The translations under genes were made by a program, and so were the position numbers. A DNA stretch of 64,000 nucleotides from JAFGBN01 sp964394145 (GTDB lineage Bacteria > Chloroflexota > Dehalococcoidia > GIF9 > AB-539-J10): positions 1-64,000 of the forward strand of contig CAYMVL010000025.1 in assembly GCA_964394145.1 (NCBI GenBank). The letters run 5' to 3'. This document shows, one piece after another, positions 19,929 to 28,138 of this stretch. The notes beneath the pieces are model-generated. The model made no database searches. It was not told the origin of the DNA and was given only the letters and a program-made list of their open reading frames with translations. How positions within the stretch are numbered: position 1 is the stretch's first letter; each line of letters starts with the position of its first letter.

Positions 19929-20603
19929 TTACACCTTTCTATCGCCGCTCTTAGCTTCCCTCAGCAGCCAATTGCACCATTCCTCTATTCCAACACCGGT
20001 CTTACACGAAACCTGGAAGATTCTAGCTTTGGGATTCAGCCCTTCAACCTTGTGGCGAAAGGCACGGATGTCAAAATCAACATAAGGAAGAAGATCCATC
20101 TTGTTTATTATCACAGCGTCAGCATCAACGAATATCACGGGATACTTGGTGGGCTTGTCATCTCCTTCAGGCAGGCTGGAAATGACTATTCTTTTGTGCT
20201 CCCCCAGGTTGAACTCAGCAGGGCAGATGAGATTGCCCAGATTCTCGATAAGAATCAGGTCGATTTTCTCCAGGGGCATGTCCTTGAGAGCCTGCTCAAT
20301 CATAGCTGCCATCAGACTACAACTCTCTGGCATGTTTCTTGTGTTGATTTGAACCACATCAATTGCCTCGTTTTTAACTTTTTCAGCATCCAGTGTCGAT
20401 GCGACATCGCCTTCAATAACAGCTATATTTAGTTTGTGTTTAAGCCTAGCGATGGTTTGCAAGACAAGGCTTGTCTTGCCGGCACCTGGTGCAGACATGA
20501 TATTAATGGCAAAAACCTTCTGCTTATCCAAGAGTTGACGATTCCGGGAGGCAATAGCTTCATTAGCCTCAAGAATGTTTTGCAATATCTCTATCTTCTT
20601 CAT
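19929..20603 (-). CDS. hypB: Hydrogenase nickel incorporation GTPase HypB
   Basis: HypB uses GTP to drive nickel insertion with HypA. The 224-residue form starts MKKIEILQNILEAN and has the P-loop SAPGAGKTSL, EGDVAST, the metal-site region ENLGNLICPAEFNLGEH and INKMDLLP. It lacks the His-rich N-terminal nickel store found in some HypB proteins. The start at 20603 overlaps the hypA stop as ATGA, which favours it over the longer frame from 20717 that would lie inside hypA. Confidence 0.96.
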   Translation of the reverse strand: MKKIEILQNILEANEAIASRNRQLLDKQKVFAINIMSAPGAGKTSLVLQTIARLKHKLNIAVIEGDVASTLDAEKVKNEAIDVVQINTRNMPESCSLMAAMIEQALKDMPLEKIDLILIENLGNLICPAEFNLGEHKRIVISSLPEGDDKPTKYPVIFVDADAVIINKMDLLPYVDFDIRAFRHKVEGLNPKARIFQVSCKTGVGIEEWCNWLLREAKSGDRKV

Positions 20604-20941
20604 TCTACCTGAATGCTTTCTATGTACGAATCCCGGCCTCCTATTATTTCCACGCTCTCGCTCTGGCACTCCAGACACCTCCATTCGCTGTTTTTCGGCT
20701 GGAAAACTGCAGAGCAATGCCGGCAGCGGAGTTGGGCTGCCCTTAACTGAAAGTGAAGATCTGCTCTCTCAGCAATTGTATCCTTGCTAATCAAATCGAA
20801 ATAGAATTGAATACAATCGGGCGCGAAACCTGATAGCTCGCCAATAACCAGATCGATTTGAGTTATCCTGCTAGCTTGCGCCCCATTGGCTTTTTCCAAA
20901 GCAATGCTGAGAATGTTTTGAGTTACTGCAAGTTCATGCAT
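20600..20941 (-). CDS. hypA: Hydrogenase nickel metallochaperone HypA
   Basis: HypA binds nickel through the N-terminal MHE and zinc through four cysteines. The chosen start gives MHELAVTQNIL, the invariant family N-terminus; His2 is a nickel ligand. The zinc site is LRCRHCSAVF and WRCLECQSE. Length 113 residues is normal. AGAGGT lies about ten bases upstream. First gene of hypA-B-F-C-D-E, about 220 bases after the NfnA-like gene; a separate promoter in that gap is possible but I cannot place one confidently. Confidence 0.96.
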   Translation of the reverse strand: MHELAVTQNILSIALEKANGAQASRITQIDLVIGELSGFAPDCIQFYFDLISKDTIAERADLHFQLRAAQLRCRHCSAVFQPKNSEWRCLECQSESVEIIGGRDSYIESIQVE

Positions 20942-21162
20942 TTCACTTTGACCTCTTGTCACAGACAGTGGCACCAGTCGGTATCGCTACTGCGTATGAT
21001 ATTCCAATCTCCCCTGCCTTCTAGCGGACGAACTTGAGATGAGATCTAAATCTCTTTGCCTCCTGATTTTTCTCAACTATATTCCCGTACACGTTGATTT
21101 TGCAGCTGCCTACGCTTTGGCTCCTCTCATTTCCTGTTGAACATGCTTCAAATCAGATAACC

Positions 21163-22008
21163 TCAATTGCTGCCTATCCTCAGTCTCTCTTCTCCTAGCC
21201 TCTCAAAGAGAAGAGAGGATACCCTTTCTTCAATTGAATACGTACGCATGCGGGAACGCAAGAGTTCCCAATCCACTTGATGCCCATCAAATTCCGGCCC
21301 GTCCACACAGGCCAGCTTAGTTTGTCCTTCCACAGAAACCCGACAGCAGCCACACATCCCCGTTCCATCAACCATTATGGGTGTCAATGTTACTACAGTC
21401 TTCACATTGTATGGCTTTGTGATTTCACAAACAGCCCTAAGCATTGCTACCGGCCCCATAGCAACAGCCCGATTTATCTTCTGCTTATCTAGAATCTCCT
21501 TAACAAAATCAAGGCCTTTGCAACCCATTGAACCGTCATCCGTACTAATATAGAGTTCATGACTCACGGACCTTAGCTCGCTTTCGAAAATCAGCAAGCT
21601 CTTGTTCCTGGCGCCGATGACGCTAATAACACGGTTACCAGCTCGCCGCAGTGCTGAGGCCACGAAGTGCAGAGGAGCAACGAGCACCCCTCCCCCAACA
21701 CATAACACATTTCCAAAATTGTCTATCTCGGACGCATTTCCAAGCGGACCAACCAAATCCAGAATCTCATCACCTTCTGAAAGACAGCCCAGTCTTTGGG
21801 TGCTCTTGCCCACTTCGTTGAAAACCAGCCTCAACGTTTCTCTGAACATATCAGTACCCGCGATTGTCAGTGGGAACCTTTCACCTCTTTCGTCTATGCG
21901 CAAGATAACGAAATTGCCGGGCCTTGCCTTTTCTGCTATTTCCGGCGCACAGATATCAAAGAGTTTTATTTTTGGAGCAAGCTCCTTTTTGACTACAATC
22001 TCATTCAT
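21163..22008 (-). CDS. NfnA-like FAD/NAD(P)-binding, [2Fe-2S] flavoprotein subunit
   Basis: Ferredoxin-NADP reductase-like subunit of the NfnA/SudB/PyrK family, which binds FAD, a pyridine nucleotide and one [2Fe-2S] cluster. The FAD segment RGERFPLTIAG, the nucleotide-binding VLCVGGGVLVAPL and the C-terminal cluster motif TGMCGCCRVSVEGQ followed by KLACVDGPEFDGHQVDW are all visible. The last motif is typical of NfnA, the subunit that forms an electron-bifurcating transhydrogenase with NfnB. No nfnB-like gene is in the window. It lies 18 bases after a ferredoxin/MvhD tandem gene, so it may pass electrons between NAD(P)H and that protein. Which nucleotide it uses is not visible. Confidence 0.85.
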   Translation of the reverse strand: MNEIVVKKELAPKIKLFDICAPEIAEKARPGNFVILRIDERGERFPLTIAGTDMFRETLRLVFNEVGKSTQRLGCLSEGDEILDLVGPLGNASEIDNFGNVLCVGGGVLVAPLHFVASALRRAGNRVISVIGARNKSLLIFESELRSVSHELYISTDDGSMGCKGLDFVKEILDKQKINRAVAMGPVAMLRAVCEITKPYNVKTVVTLTPIMVDGTGMCGCCRVSVEGQTKLACVDGPEFDGHQVDWELLRSRMRTYSIEERVSSLLFERLGEERLRIGSN

Positions 22009-22026
22009 CCAAGTTCGCCTATTCGA

Positions 22027-23244
22027 TTAATCCCCAACTGAAACCGACGCTATCTTCCTGACGAAAGAACTCAATTTTGAATCAAAGCTGTTTACATATC
22101 TCGGTGATGTGTAGCAGACCTCAAATCTTTCCTTGAGGCCTAGTTCCCGCAACACTCTTTCCAAAGCTAAAATGTTACCCTCACTTATTCCTCTACCTTC
22201 TTGAAGCTTACAATCGTCACGTTTACAAACTAGGGCCAAGACTCCATCGAAGCTTGAAAGCAGAGCATCTACCACATGAACCGGGTCCAATGCGTTGAAA
22301 CAGGGAATCTCCACAATCATGGCATTTTCATTCCTCAGACTGTGGCCGGGTTCATCGAGAACAGAAAACTCAGCCCATTGGCAGCAGAAAACCAGGACAA
22401 TAGGTGAAACTCCATTTGCTTTTAAGTCCCTCGCTTTGACTTCGTAGTTCTGAATCATTTGGGATAAGACATCATATTCAAAGCCTTCAAGCTGAATGGC
22501 TGAGTGTGGACAGACAAGGGCACATGCACCACAACCCTTACACAGGCCATAATCAATTTGAGGTGTGGCCAGTTGCTGAGCTTCGATAGCATAATAGGGA
22601 CACACAAATTCGCACTTATCACACCCAACACATCTTTCTGTGTTATATACCGCCTGCGAGGAATTCGTAATAAGCCGTAAGGTGTCTTTGCGATAGCCGA
22701 GTTGCTCTAGCACAAGTTTCAAGAGCTGTAACCTGCGAATACTCACATCGCTGCCTATCTTGAAGCGGCACAATCTCTCACCGCAGTGAACTGCGGTGAT
22801 TTCACTAATACCTATGGATAGTAATCTCAAATAGAACTCAGGGGACAGCCGCCCTACGCATGGCACTCGAATAGAGACAAGTCCGTTTAAATCTTGTCGA
22901 TTCAATAGATTTGGCACTTCCGCCGATGGTGGGCAACTTCCACGGCACATCACCATCAAAGTCGTGGCTACTGAAGCACTCATTTCTTGTGTGACATTGG
23001 CAATCAATAGTTTTTCATCATAGTAAGCTAGTTCTATAGCATGTGCGGGACACGTGCTAGCACAAAGCCCACAAAGCTGACATCTTTCTATCTCCAGGTT
23101 AACGCGATCCTTATTCGCGTCAAAGGATACAGCCTCAAAAGGGCATACGGAGCAACAGAGCCTACATCTGCTACAGTAGTCCTGGTTAAGCTCTATCGCC
23201 GCTGCTTCTTCTGTGTCTTGCTGGTTGATCATGTCACAGGTCAT
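22027..23244 (-). CDS. Ferredoxin-MvhD-ferredoxin-MvhD tandem fusion (copy A)
   Basis: The 405-residue protein repeats a two-part unit. First a 2x[4Fe-4S] ferredoxin (YCSRCRLCCSVCP at 23-35, RCQLCGLCASTCP), then an MvhD-like domain (VMCRGSCPPS, VPCVGRLSPEF, HCGERLC). A second 2x[4Fe-4S] ferredoxin follows (RCVGCDKCEFVCP, LCKGCGACALVCP) and a second MvhD-like domain (FCCQWAEF, IPCFNALDPVHV, VCKRDDC). MvhD carries a [2Fe-2S] cluster and links hydrogenase to HdrA, so the protein could hold about six clusters as a wire. Cysteine spacing in both MvhD domains departs from the CNWC form. It is a paralogue of the gene at 28139-29302. The partner is probably the NfnA-like subunit downstream or HdrA. 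Function is inferred. Confidence 0.8.
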   Translation of the reverse strand: MTCDMINQQDTEEAAAIELNQDYCSRCRLCCSVCPFEAVSFDANKDRVNLEIERCQLCGLCASTCPAHAIELAYYDEKLLIANVTQEMSASVATTLMVMCRGSCPPSAEVPNLLNRQDLNGLVSIRVPCVGRLSPEFYLRLLSIGISEITAVHCGERLCRFKIGSDVSIRRLQLLKLVLEQLGYRKDTLRLITNSSQAVYNTERCVGCDKCEFVCPYYAIEAQQLATPQIDYGLCKGCGACALVCPHSAIQLEGFEYDVLSQMIQNYEVKARDLKANGVSPIVLVFCCQWAEFSVLDEPGHSLRNENAMIVEIPCFNALDPVHVVDALLSSFDGVLALVCKRDDCKLQEGRGISEGNILALERVLRELGLKERFEVCYTSPRYVNSFDSKLSSFVRKIASVSVGD

Positions 23245-23277
23245 ACCTTTCGCCTTTGCCTGGATACCTATAGCATC

Positions 23278-23784
23278 TTACTTTGGCTCCGGGCCAGCAG
23301 TTGAAGCTGGCTCACTACAGACTGGAAAACCCGAGGCCTGCCACTGAAGCATCCCTCTCTCCATGTTGTAGACATTTGTGAAGCCGTTATCGATTAGGAT
23401 GGAAGCTGCTGTCCTGCTGCGGGCCCCACTGAGGCAATATACCAGTATACGGCGAGAAGGTTCCAATTCGCCCAGTCGCAACTCAAGTTCAGATAGTGAA
23501 ATCAAGACGGCATCTGGAATGTGGCCTGAGTCATACTCTTCTTGCGTACGCACATCGAGCAACACAGTCGCTTGCTCTTGGGTCATCTCGTAAGCTTCCT
23601 CCGCAGTTATATTTGTGTAGCTCAGTACCGTCGGCCCTGGGTTCGTAGTCACTGATGCGTGCCCAGTACATGAAACCAATGGGGCCAGCATCATAAGCGC
23701 TATTAGGGCCAACAACAAGGCTAACCCTGGCTTTATCTCAATCATCCTTTCTGGCACTCTTCCCCGGTCATCCTTCCGCATCAT
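23278..23784 (-). CDS. Rhodanese-domain lipoprotein
   Basis: An N-terminal signal with a lipobox (LMMLAPLVSC, Cys near residue 39) precedes one rhodanese domain of about 100 residues. The active-site loop is VYCLSGARSR, with the Cys that would carry persulfide; the VRTQEEYDSGHIPDA segment is the usual CH2A-like motif. It should be anchored outside the cytoplasmic membrane. The start overlaps the stop of the small zinc-finger gene by four bases and has a GGAAGAAGAG ribosome site. Sulfur transfer or thiol sensing next to hydrogenase genes is plausible but not shown. Confidence 0.88.
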   Translation of the reverse strand: MMRKDDRGRVPERMIEIKPGLALLLALIALMMLAPLVSCTGHASVTTNPGPTVLSYTNITAEEAYEMTQEQATVLLDVRTQEEYDSGHIPDAVLISLSELELRLGELEPSRRILVYCLSGARSRTAASILIDNGFTNVYNMERGMLQWQASGFPVCSEPASTAGPEPK

Positions 23785-24017
23785 GTATTCTCTTCTTCCT
23801 CAAACGCCTTTCGGAATGGCTCGGGTATTTCGGGAACTCGAGCATCTACCCAGCTCTTGATACAGCTCAAGGAGCAAAAACTGTAGCGGTCAACCAATCC
23901 TAAGCCCCTCCATTGGGAGACTATGAACCAACCTTCCAGCACGTCACAAGGTCGCTCCCCCGCTATATACTCCACCACCTTACCACAGAAATCACAGACG
24001 AAATGTCTCTTTTGCAT
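23781..24017 (-). CDS. Small Cys-rich (putative zinc-binding) protein
   Basis: A 78-residue protein with FVCDFCGKVV near the N-terminus and FCSLSCIKSW in the middle, a C-x2-C plus C-x3-C arrangement that should bind zinc or a similar metal. No family I can name with confidence; it recalls short treble-clef fingers of the MYM/YHS kind. It is coupled by a four-base overlap to the rhodanese gene and lies 12 bases after the NifU-like gene. Function unknown. Confidence 0.75.
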   Translation of the reverse strand: MQKRHFVCDFCGKVVEYIAGERPCDVLEGWFIVSQWRGLGLVDRYSFCSLSCIKSWVDARVPEIPEPFRKAFEEEENT

Positions 24018-24029
24018 CGTATGCGTCTA

Positions 24030-24254
24030 TCAGACTGATACTACCTTCTTAACCTCGGGAACACGGCTCTTGAGTAATCTTTCTATTCCATTTCGCAATG
24101 TCATCGTTGCCAGGGGGCAGCCCCTGCAGGCACCCGTTAGTCTCACCTTGACCACACCCTCATCCACATCCACATCCACCAACTCGACATCGCCACCATC
24201 AGCTAGCAAATTAGGCCTTATCTCCTTCAGCGCTGCCTCTACTTTCTCTCTCAT
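24030..24254 (-). CDS. NifU C-terminal-domain iron-sulfur scaffold protein
   Basis: A 74-residue stand-alone NifU/Nfu domain. It reads MREKVEAALKEIRPNLLADG, then GGDVELVDVD and the cluster ligands ACRGCPLA (C-x2-C). Nfu proteins assemble or deliver [4Fe-4S] clusters. The ATG at 24254 is chosen because AGGAGG lies seven bases upstream; the earlier frame start at 24272 sits before that ribosome site. The neighbouring ferredoxin-rich proteins give it plenty of client clusters. Confidence 0.92.
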   Translation of the reverse strand: MREKVEAALKEIRPNLLADGGDVELVDVDVDEGVVKVRLTGACRGCPLATMTLRNGIERLLKSRVPEVKKVVSV

Positions 24255-24286
24255 GTTCCACCTCCTATTCATTAAATTGTTCTGGG

Positions 24287-24427
24287 TTAAGGCTTCCGTC
24301 TCTTCGTTCGGGCCAATCCCGCAAATGCACGCACCAATGCCGTGCCTTCCTCTTCGCTGTAGTGCAAGTCAGAATGAAACATTCGCGTCGCTCCCAAACG
24401 CCTTTCCATATACGTTTTCATTGCCAT
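24287..24427 (-). CDS. 46-residue basic ORF at the head of the leftward operon
   Basis: A short frame, MAMKTYMERRLGAT, then RMFHSDLHYSEEEGTAL and a basic C-terminal ALARTKRRKP-type end. An AAGGA-type ribosome site lies five bases before the ATG. It is the first frame leftward of the divergent promoter region and ends 33 bases before the nfu-like start. I recognise no family. Coding status rests on the ribosome site, operon position and protein-like composition. Confidence 0.5.
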   Translation of the reverse strand: MAMKTYMERRLGATRMFHSDLHYSEEEGTALVRAFAGLARTKRRKP

Positions 24428-24506
24428 GAGTCCTTATTAATCAACTGAATCATTAGCCTGACCTCGGTTCTCAATGCATGAATTGCCAGGCGACAGAATC
24501 GACCAG

Positions 24507-24535
24507 TTGACAGAAGTGCTTATTCATAGTATATT
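24507..24535 (+). promoter_or_regulatory. Promoter of the arsR-type / hydrogenase operon
   Basis: TTGACA (24507-24512), 17-base spacer, TATATT (24530-24535): close to the sigma-A consensus at optimal spacing. Transcription would start near 24542, ahead of the ArsR-type gene. Confidence 0.75.
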
Positions 24536-24545
24536 ATATGTGAAT
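24522..24545. promoter_or_regulatory. Putative ArsR-type operator overlapping the -10
   Basis: An imperfect dyad with ATTCA (24522-24526) and TGAAT (24541-24545) as outer arms and an AT-only core. ArsR/SmtB operators often look like this, and the site spans the -10 box and the predicted transcription start, which is a standard place for repression. Confidence 0.55.
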
Positions 24546-24573
24546 ATGTAAATATTTGTCAACAGAGGTCCAG

Positions 24574-24942
24574 ATGCAGAAGATATTAAAGGTATTTAAG
24601 ACCCTCTCAGATGAGACGAGGCTGCGGATGATAAACGTGCTGCTGGAAAGGGAATGCTCGGTCTGTGAAGTAATGCAAGCGATGAGGATCCCTCAGACAC
24701 GCGCCTCCCGTGGCTTGATTGCTCTTCGCGATGCTGGCCTGCTAAAGGCAAGGCGTGACGGTCTCTGGGTGATGTACTCAATTGACGAGGAAAACTTACA
24801 CAAGTTCGCTCCTAACCTCGCTCAGGTTATTAGAAGTGCTCTAGCAGCCAGCGAACTTGCCATGCTTGATCGAGAGCGACTAAAGACAGCAACTAAAGAT
24901 GGGCCATGTAAATTACGACTGAGAAGCCTTGGTTTGGAGTGA
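24574..24942 (+). CDS. ArsR-family transcriptional regulator
   Basis: Winged-helix repressor of about 122 residues. The recognition region is KTLSDETRLRMINVLLE, then CEVMQAMRIPQTRASRGL and the wing LLKARRDGLWVMYSID. The helix-3 segment ECSVCE resembles the ELCVCD metal site of ArsR, and a further Cys sits near the C-terminus (GPCKL), so it may sense a metal or thiol/redox state. The ATG at 24574 is preferred because AGAGG lies five bases upstream; a TTG at 24556 is also in frame. It begins the rightward hydrogenase operon and probably regulates it and the divergent genes. Confidence 0.88.
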   Translation: MQKILKVFKTLSDETRLRMINVLLERECSVCEVMQAMRIPQTRASRGLIALRDAGLLKARRDGLWVMYSIDEENLHKFAPNLAQVIRSALAASELAMLDRERLKTATKDGPCKLRLRSLGLE

Positions 24943-25069
24943 TAGTCTGAGCCTGAGGTCAGGGCTTCCTGCCTGCGGGTATTGACTACCGGGTAGATGC
25001 AGGTTTGACGAATAGAGTAGCTGTATCACTTGAAGAACAGGTTGACGATTTAACACCTGAAAGGCGGTT

Positions 25070-25495
25070 ATGATGGACGGCTTTGAGCCAAGAATAATAG
25101 GGTTCTGCTGTAACTGGTGTTCCTATGCGGGCGCTGACCTAGCTGGTGTCTCAAGGTTTTACTATCCACCAAATCTAAGAATAATAAGGGTGATGTGTAG
25201 CGGCAGGGTTGATCCCACTTTTGTACTCAAAGCTATTGAGTTGGGAGCTGATGGTGTGCTTATCGCCGGGTGTCACCCCGGTGATTGTCACTATATCGCG
25301 GGAAACTATAAGACTGCGCGACGCATATCGCTGCTCAAGAAGATGTTGGGACAACTCGGCATAGAGCAACATAGAGTGCGGTTAGAGTGGATCTCCGCTT
25401 CTGAAGGGGCAAGATTTGCCGAGGTGGTTACCGATTTTACTGAGACTATTAAGGGGCTTGGGCCAATAAGTGCAGCTGGAAAGAGCAAGAGCTGA
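25070..25495 (+). CDS. mvhD: Hydrogenase iron-sulfur subunit MvhD
   Basis: Canonical MvhD/FlpD domain, 141 residues. It carries one [2Fe-2S] cluster and connects the [NiFe] hydrogenase MvhAG to HdrA. Conserved cysteines are in IGFCCNWCSYAGAD, RVMCSGRVDP and AGCHPGDCHY, with the family C-terminus LEWISASEGARF. It is followed nine bases later by the hydrogenase small subunit, which is the classical mvhD-mvhG-mvhA order. This copy is conventional; the two tandem-fusion proteins in the locus are derived relatives. Confidence 0.95.
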   Translation: MMDGFEPRIIGFCCNWCSYAGADLAGVSRFYYPPNLRIIRVMCSGRVDPTFVLKAIELGADGVLIAGCHPGDCHYIAGNYKTARRISLLKKMLGQLGIEQHRVRLEWISASEGARFAEVVTDFTETIKGLGPISAAGKSKS

Positions 25496-25510
25496 CGAAG
25501 GAGAATGGAG

Positions 25511-26491
25511 ATGGCTAGACCAAAAGTTGCTTTTTATTGGAATGCCTCCTGTGGAGGATGCGAAGAGGCAGTAGTTGACCTGAATGAAGATATATTGAAA
25601 GTAGTTGGTGCCGTAGATATAGTCTTCTGGCCTGTTGCCCTGGATTTCAAAAGGGAAGACGTAGAGAGTCTGGGCAACAAGGAGATAGCAGTTAGCTTTG
25701 TAAACGGGTCAATAAGAACTGAAGAGCAAGAGGATATGGTGAAGCTCCTCAGGGATAAATCGAGTCTCGTGGTTGCTTTTGGCGCCTGTGCTCATTTAGG
25801 AGGGATACCTGGGCTGGGCAATTTCTGGACAAGAGATACAATATTTCAAAGGGTTTACAATGAGACCCCGTCCACTGAAAATCCCGGGGGACTTATTCCA
25901 GAGGAGAAGACCGACGTCGGAATTGGTGAGCTCTCTTTACCGGCATTTTATGATACGGTCAAGACACTAGACCAGACCATCGCAGTAGATTATTACCTTC
26001 CCGGATGTCCACCACCACCCGACCTAATCATGGATGCTATCAATGCCATCCTCTCCGGCAGTTTACCGGAGAAAGGATCGGTGCTAGCTCCTGATAAGGC
26101 CCTATGTTATACGTGCCCGCGAAATGAGACTAAGCCGGAGAAGATATCTATAAAAGAGATAAAAAGACCATGGGAGATCAAAATAGATTCGAAAAAATGC
26201 TTCCTGTTGCAAGGACTAGTCTGCCTCGGACCTGCCACCCGCTCAGGATGCGGTGAAACATGCATCAGGGCAAATATGCCCTGCCGGGGCTGCTTCGGTC
26301 CTGTAGATGGAGTCATCGACCAAGGAGCAAAGGCACTCTCAGCCATTGCTTCTATATTGGGACTCGAAGGCGAAGATAGGCTGACAGCGGAAGGTGTCCA
26401 GCAGTTGATCGACCAAATCGTGGACCCTGCGGGAACCTTCTATAGATTCAGTTTGCCTTCTTCTCTGCTTAGAAGGAAAAGAATGGAATAG
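25511..26491 (+). CDS. mvhG: [NiFe] hydrogenase small subunit (MvhG-like, group 3)
   Basis: Electron-transfer subunit with three iron-sulfur clusters. Proximal cluster ligands are in the N-terminal ASCGGCEE, in FGACAHLGG and in LPGCPPPPD; further cysteines for medial and distal clusters are in LCYTCPRN, VCLGPATRSGCGETC and MPCRGCFGP. Length about 326 residues. Translation should begin at 25511: AAGGAG ends eight bases upstream of it, while the earlier ATG at 25505 is only one base from that site. It is flanked by mvhD and the large subunit, with no signal peptide, so the enzyme is cytoplasmic. Confidence 0.94.
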   Translation: MARPKVAFYWNASCGGCEEAVVDLNEDILKVVGAVDIVFWPVALDFKREDVESLGNKEIAVSFVNGSIRTEEQEDMVKLLRDKSSLVVAFGACAHLGGIPGLGNFWTRDTIFQRVYNETPSTENPGGLIPEEKTDVGIGELSLPAFYDTVKTLDQTIAVDYYLPGCPPPPDLIMDAINAILSGSLPEKGSVLAPDKALCYTCPRNETKPEKISIKEIKRPWEIKIDSKKCFLLQGLVCLGPATRSGCGETCIRANMPCRGCFGPVDGVIDQGAKALSAIASILGLEGEDRLTAEGVQQLIDQIVDPAGTFYRFSLPSSLLRRKRME

Positions 26492-26504
26492 ACGGGGGAA
26501 TAGA

Positions 26505-28001
26505 ATGAGAAAGATAACCATAGACCCAATAACCCGACTCGAGGGGCATGGGAAAATAGAAATATTTCTTAATGATGCCGGAGACGTTGACAAAGCTTAT
26601 CTCCAGGTGCCGGAGCTTAGGGGATTTGAGAAGTTCTGTGAGGGAAGACCGGCAGAGGAGATGCCTAGGATAACCACCATGATCTGCGGTGTGTGTCCTA
26701 CCGCTCATCACATGGCGTCGACAAAGACGCTTGATGACCTTTGGAAAGTTGAGCCAACTTCAGCGGCAAAGAAAATAAGAATGCTGATGTATAACGCCTT
26801 CCAAGCAGAAGACCATCTATTGCATTTCTTCTTCCTGGGAGGGCCTGACTTTGTCGTGGGACCAACAGCGCCCCCTGAAGAAAGAAATATCCTGGGTGTT
26901 ATCGCTAAGGCTGGATTGGAAACCGGCGGAAAAGTTATCGAAGTCAGGAAAAGGCTGAGGAATGTTCTGAGAATAATCGGTGGCAAGCCAATCATGCCCA
27001 CCTGCGGACTACCAGGAGGAGTGTCGAAAGCGATTAGCGAGGAGGAAAGGAAGACGCTTATAGAAGCAGCGGAGTATGCGGTGGATTTTTGCCAATTTGC
27101 CCTGCGGTTATTCGACGATGTGGTGCTGAAGAATAAAGAATATGTTGACCTCGTTATGGGTGACGCATACAAGCATAGGACTTATTACATGGGACTGGTG
27201 GACGAGAATAATAAAGTAAATTTCTATGACGGCATGATCAGAGTAGTTGACCCCAACGGTAAAGAATTTGCCAAGTTTGCAGCCAGTGAATACCTCGACC
27301 ATATTAGAGAGCATGTCGAGCCATGGAGTTACATGAAGTTCTGCTATCTTAAGAATGTGGGTTGGAAGGGGTTTGTTGATGGAGAGGATAGTGGTGTTTA
27401 TCGAGTAGCACCACTGGCTCGGCTAAATGCATCCGATGGCATGGCTACACCACTGGCACAAGAGTCCTACGAAAAGATGTTTGAAACACTGGGAGGAAAG
27501 CCGGTGCACAACACTATGGCTTTTCACTGGGCTCGACTTATTGAGGCGCTCTACGCCTCAGAGCGGATACTTGAACTTGCCCGTGACCCTGAACTTACGT
27601 CTCCTGATATCGTGAATCTGCCGACTGCAACCCCCAAAGAGGGTGTGGGAGTTGTAGAGGCGCCCAGAGGGACCCTTTTCCATCACTACCAAACTGATGA
27701 GAATGGGATCCTCACCAAGGTCAACCTGATTGTGGCTACGACAAACAACATGGCCCCAATCGTTATGTCGGTCGATAAAGCCGCCAGGTCTTTGATACAC
27801 AAAGGCCAGGTATCTGATGGTCTTCTCAACATGGTTGAGATGGCATTCAGAGCGTATGATCCCTGTATGGCTTGCGGCACGCACACTTTGCCGGGAGAAA
27901 TGCCACTGGAGATAGTCATTCGTGATCACCATGCCAATGAAATCAAGAGGTTAACCAGGAATCTTACCAATAGTCCCGAGGTCTGCAATTTAAGAGTATA
28001 G
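26505..28001 (+). CDS. mvhA: [NiFe] hydrogenase large subunit (MvhA-like, group 3)
   Basis: Catalytic subunit that splits or forms H2. Both Ni-ligand pairs are intact: MICGVCPTAHH with Cys61 and Cys64, and DPCMACGTH with Cys454 and Cys457. The 38 residues after His460 form a C-terminal extension that would be the substrate of a maturation endopeptidase if it follows the usual rule. The sequence around both motifs resembles group 3c Mvh enzymes. GGGGGAA lies six bases before the ATG. With MvhD, MvhG and HdrA this suggests flavin-based coupling of H2 oxidation to ferredoxin reduction. Confidence 0.94.
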   Translation: MRKITIDPITRLEGHGKIEIFLNDAGDVDKAYLQVPELRGFEKFCEGRPAEEMPRITTMICGVCPTAHHMASTKTLDDLWKVEPTSAAKKIRMLMYNAFQAEDHLLHFFFLGGPDFVVGPTAPPEERNILGVIAKAGLETGGKVIEVRKRLRNVLRIIGGKPIMPTCGLPGGVSKAISEEERKTLIEAAEYAVDFCQFALRLFDDVVLKNKEYVDLVMGDAYKHRTYYMGLVDENNKVNFYDGMIRVVDPNGKEFAKFAASEYLDHIREHVEPWSYMKFCYLKNVGWKGFVDGEDSGVYRVAPLARLNASDGMATPLAQESYEKMFETLGGKPVHNTMAFHWARLIEALYASERILELARDPELTSPDIVNLPTATPKEGVGVVEAPRGTLFHHYQTDENGILTKVNLIVATTNNMAPIVMSVDKAARSLIHKGQVSDGLLNMVEMAFRAYDPCMACGTHTLPGEMPLEIVIRDHHANEIKRLTRNLTNSPEVCNLRV

Positions 28002-28138
28002 CCGGCAAGAGGCACAAGAGGTGAAAAGTCAATTATCAGACGGATAATTGGGGGCAGTTAAATGATGCATACATGTTCAAGCTTCCGGGATTCCTGATGC
28101 AGCCCTAAAATCTTTCGAACAAGAATGGGAAGATTAAG

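Noticed and set aside
23923..24429. 168-codon forward frame opposite the nfu-like gene
   Set aside because: Ser/Thr/Pro-rich shadow of the genuine leftward genes, which have ribosome sites and motifs.
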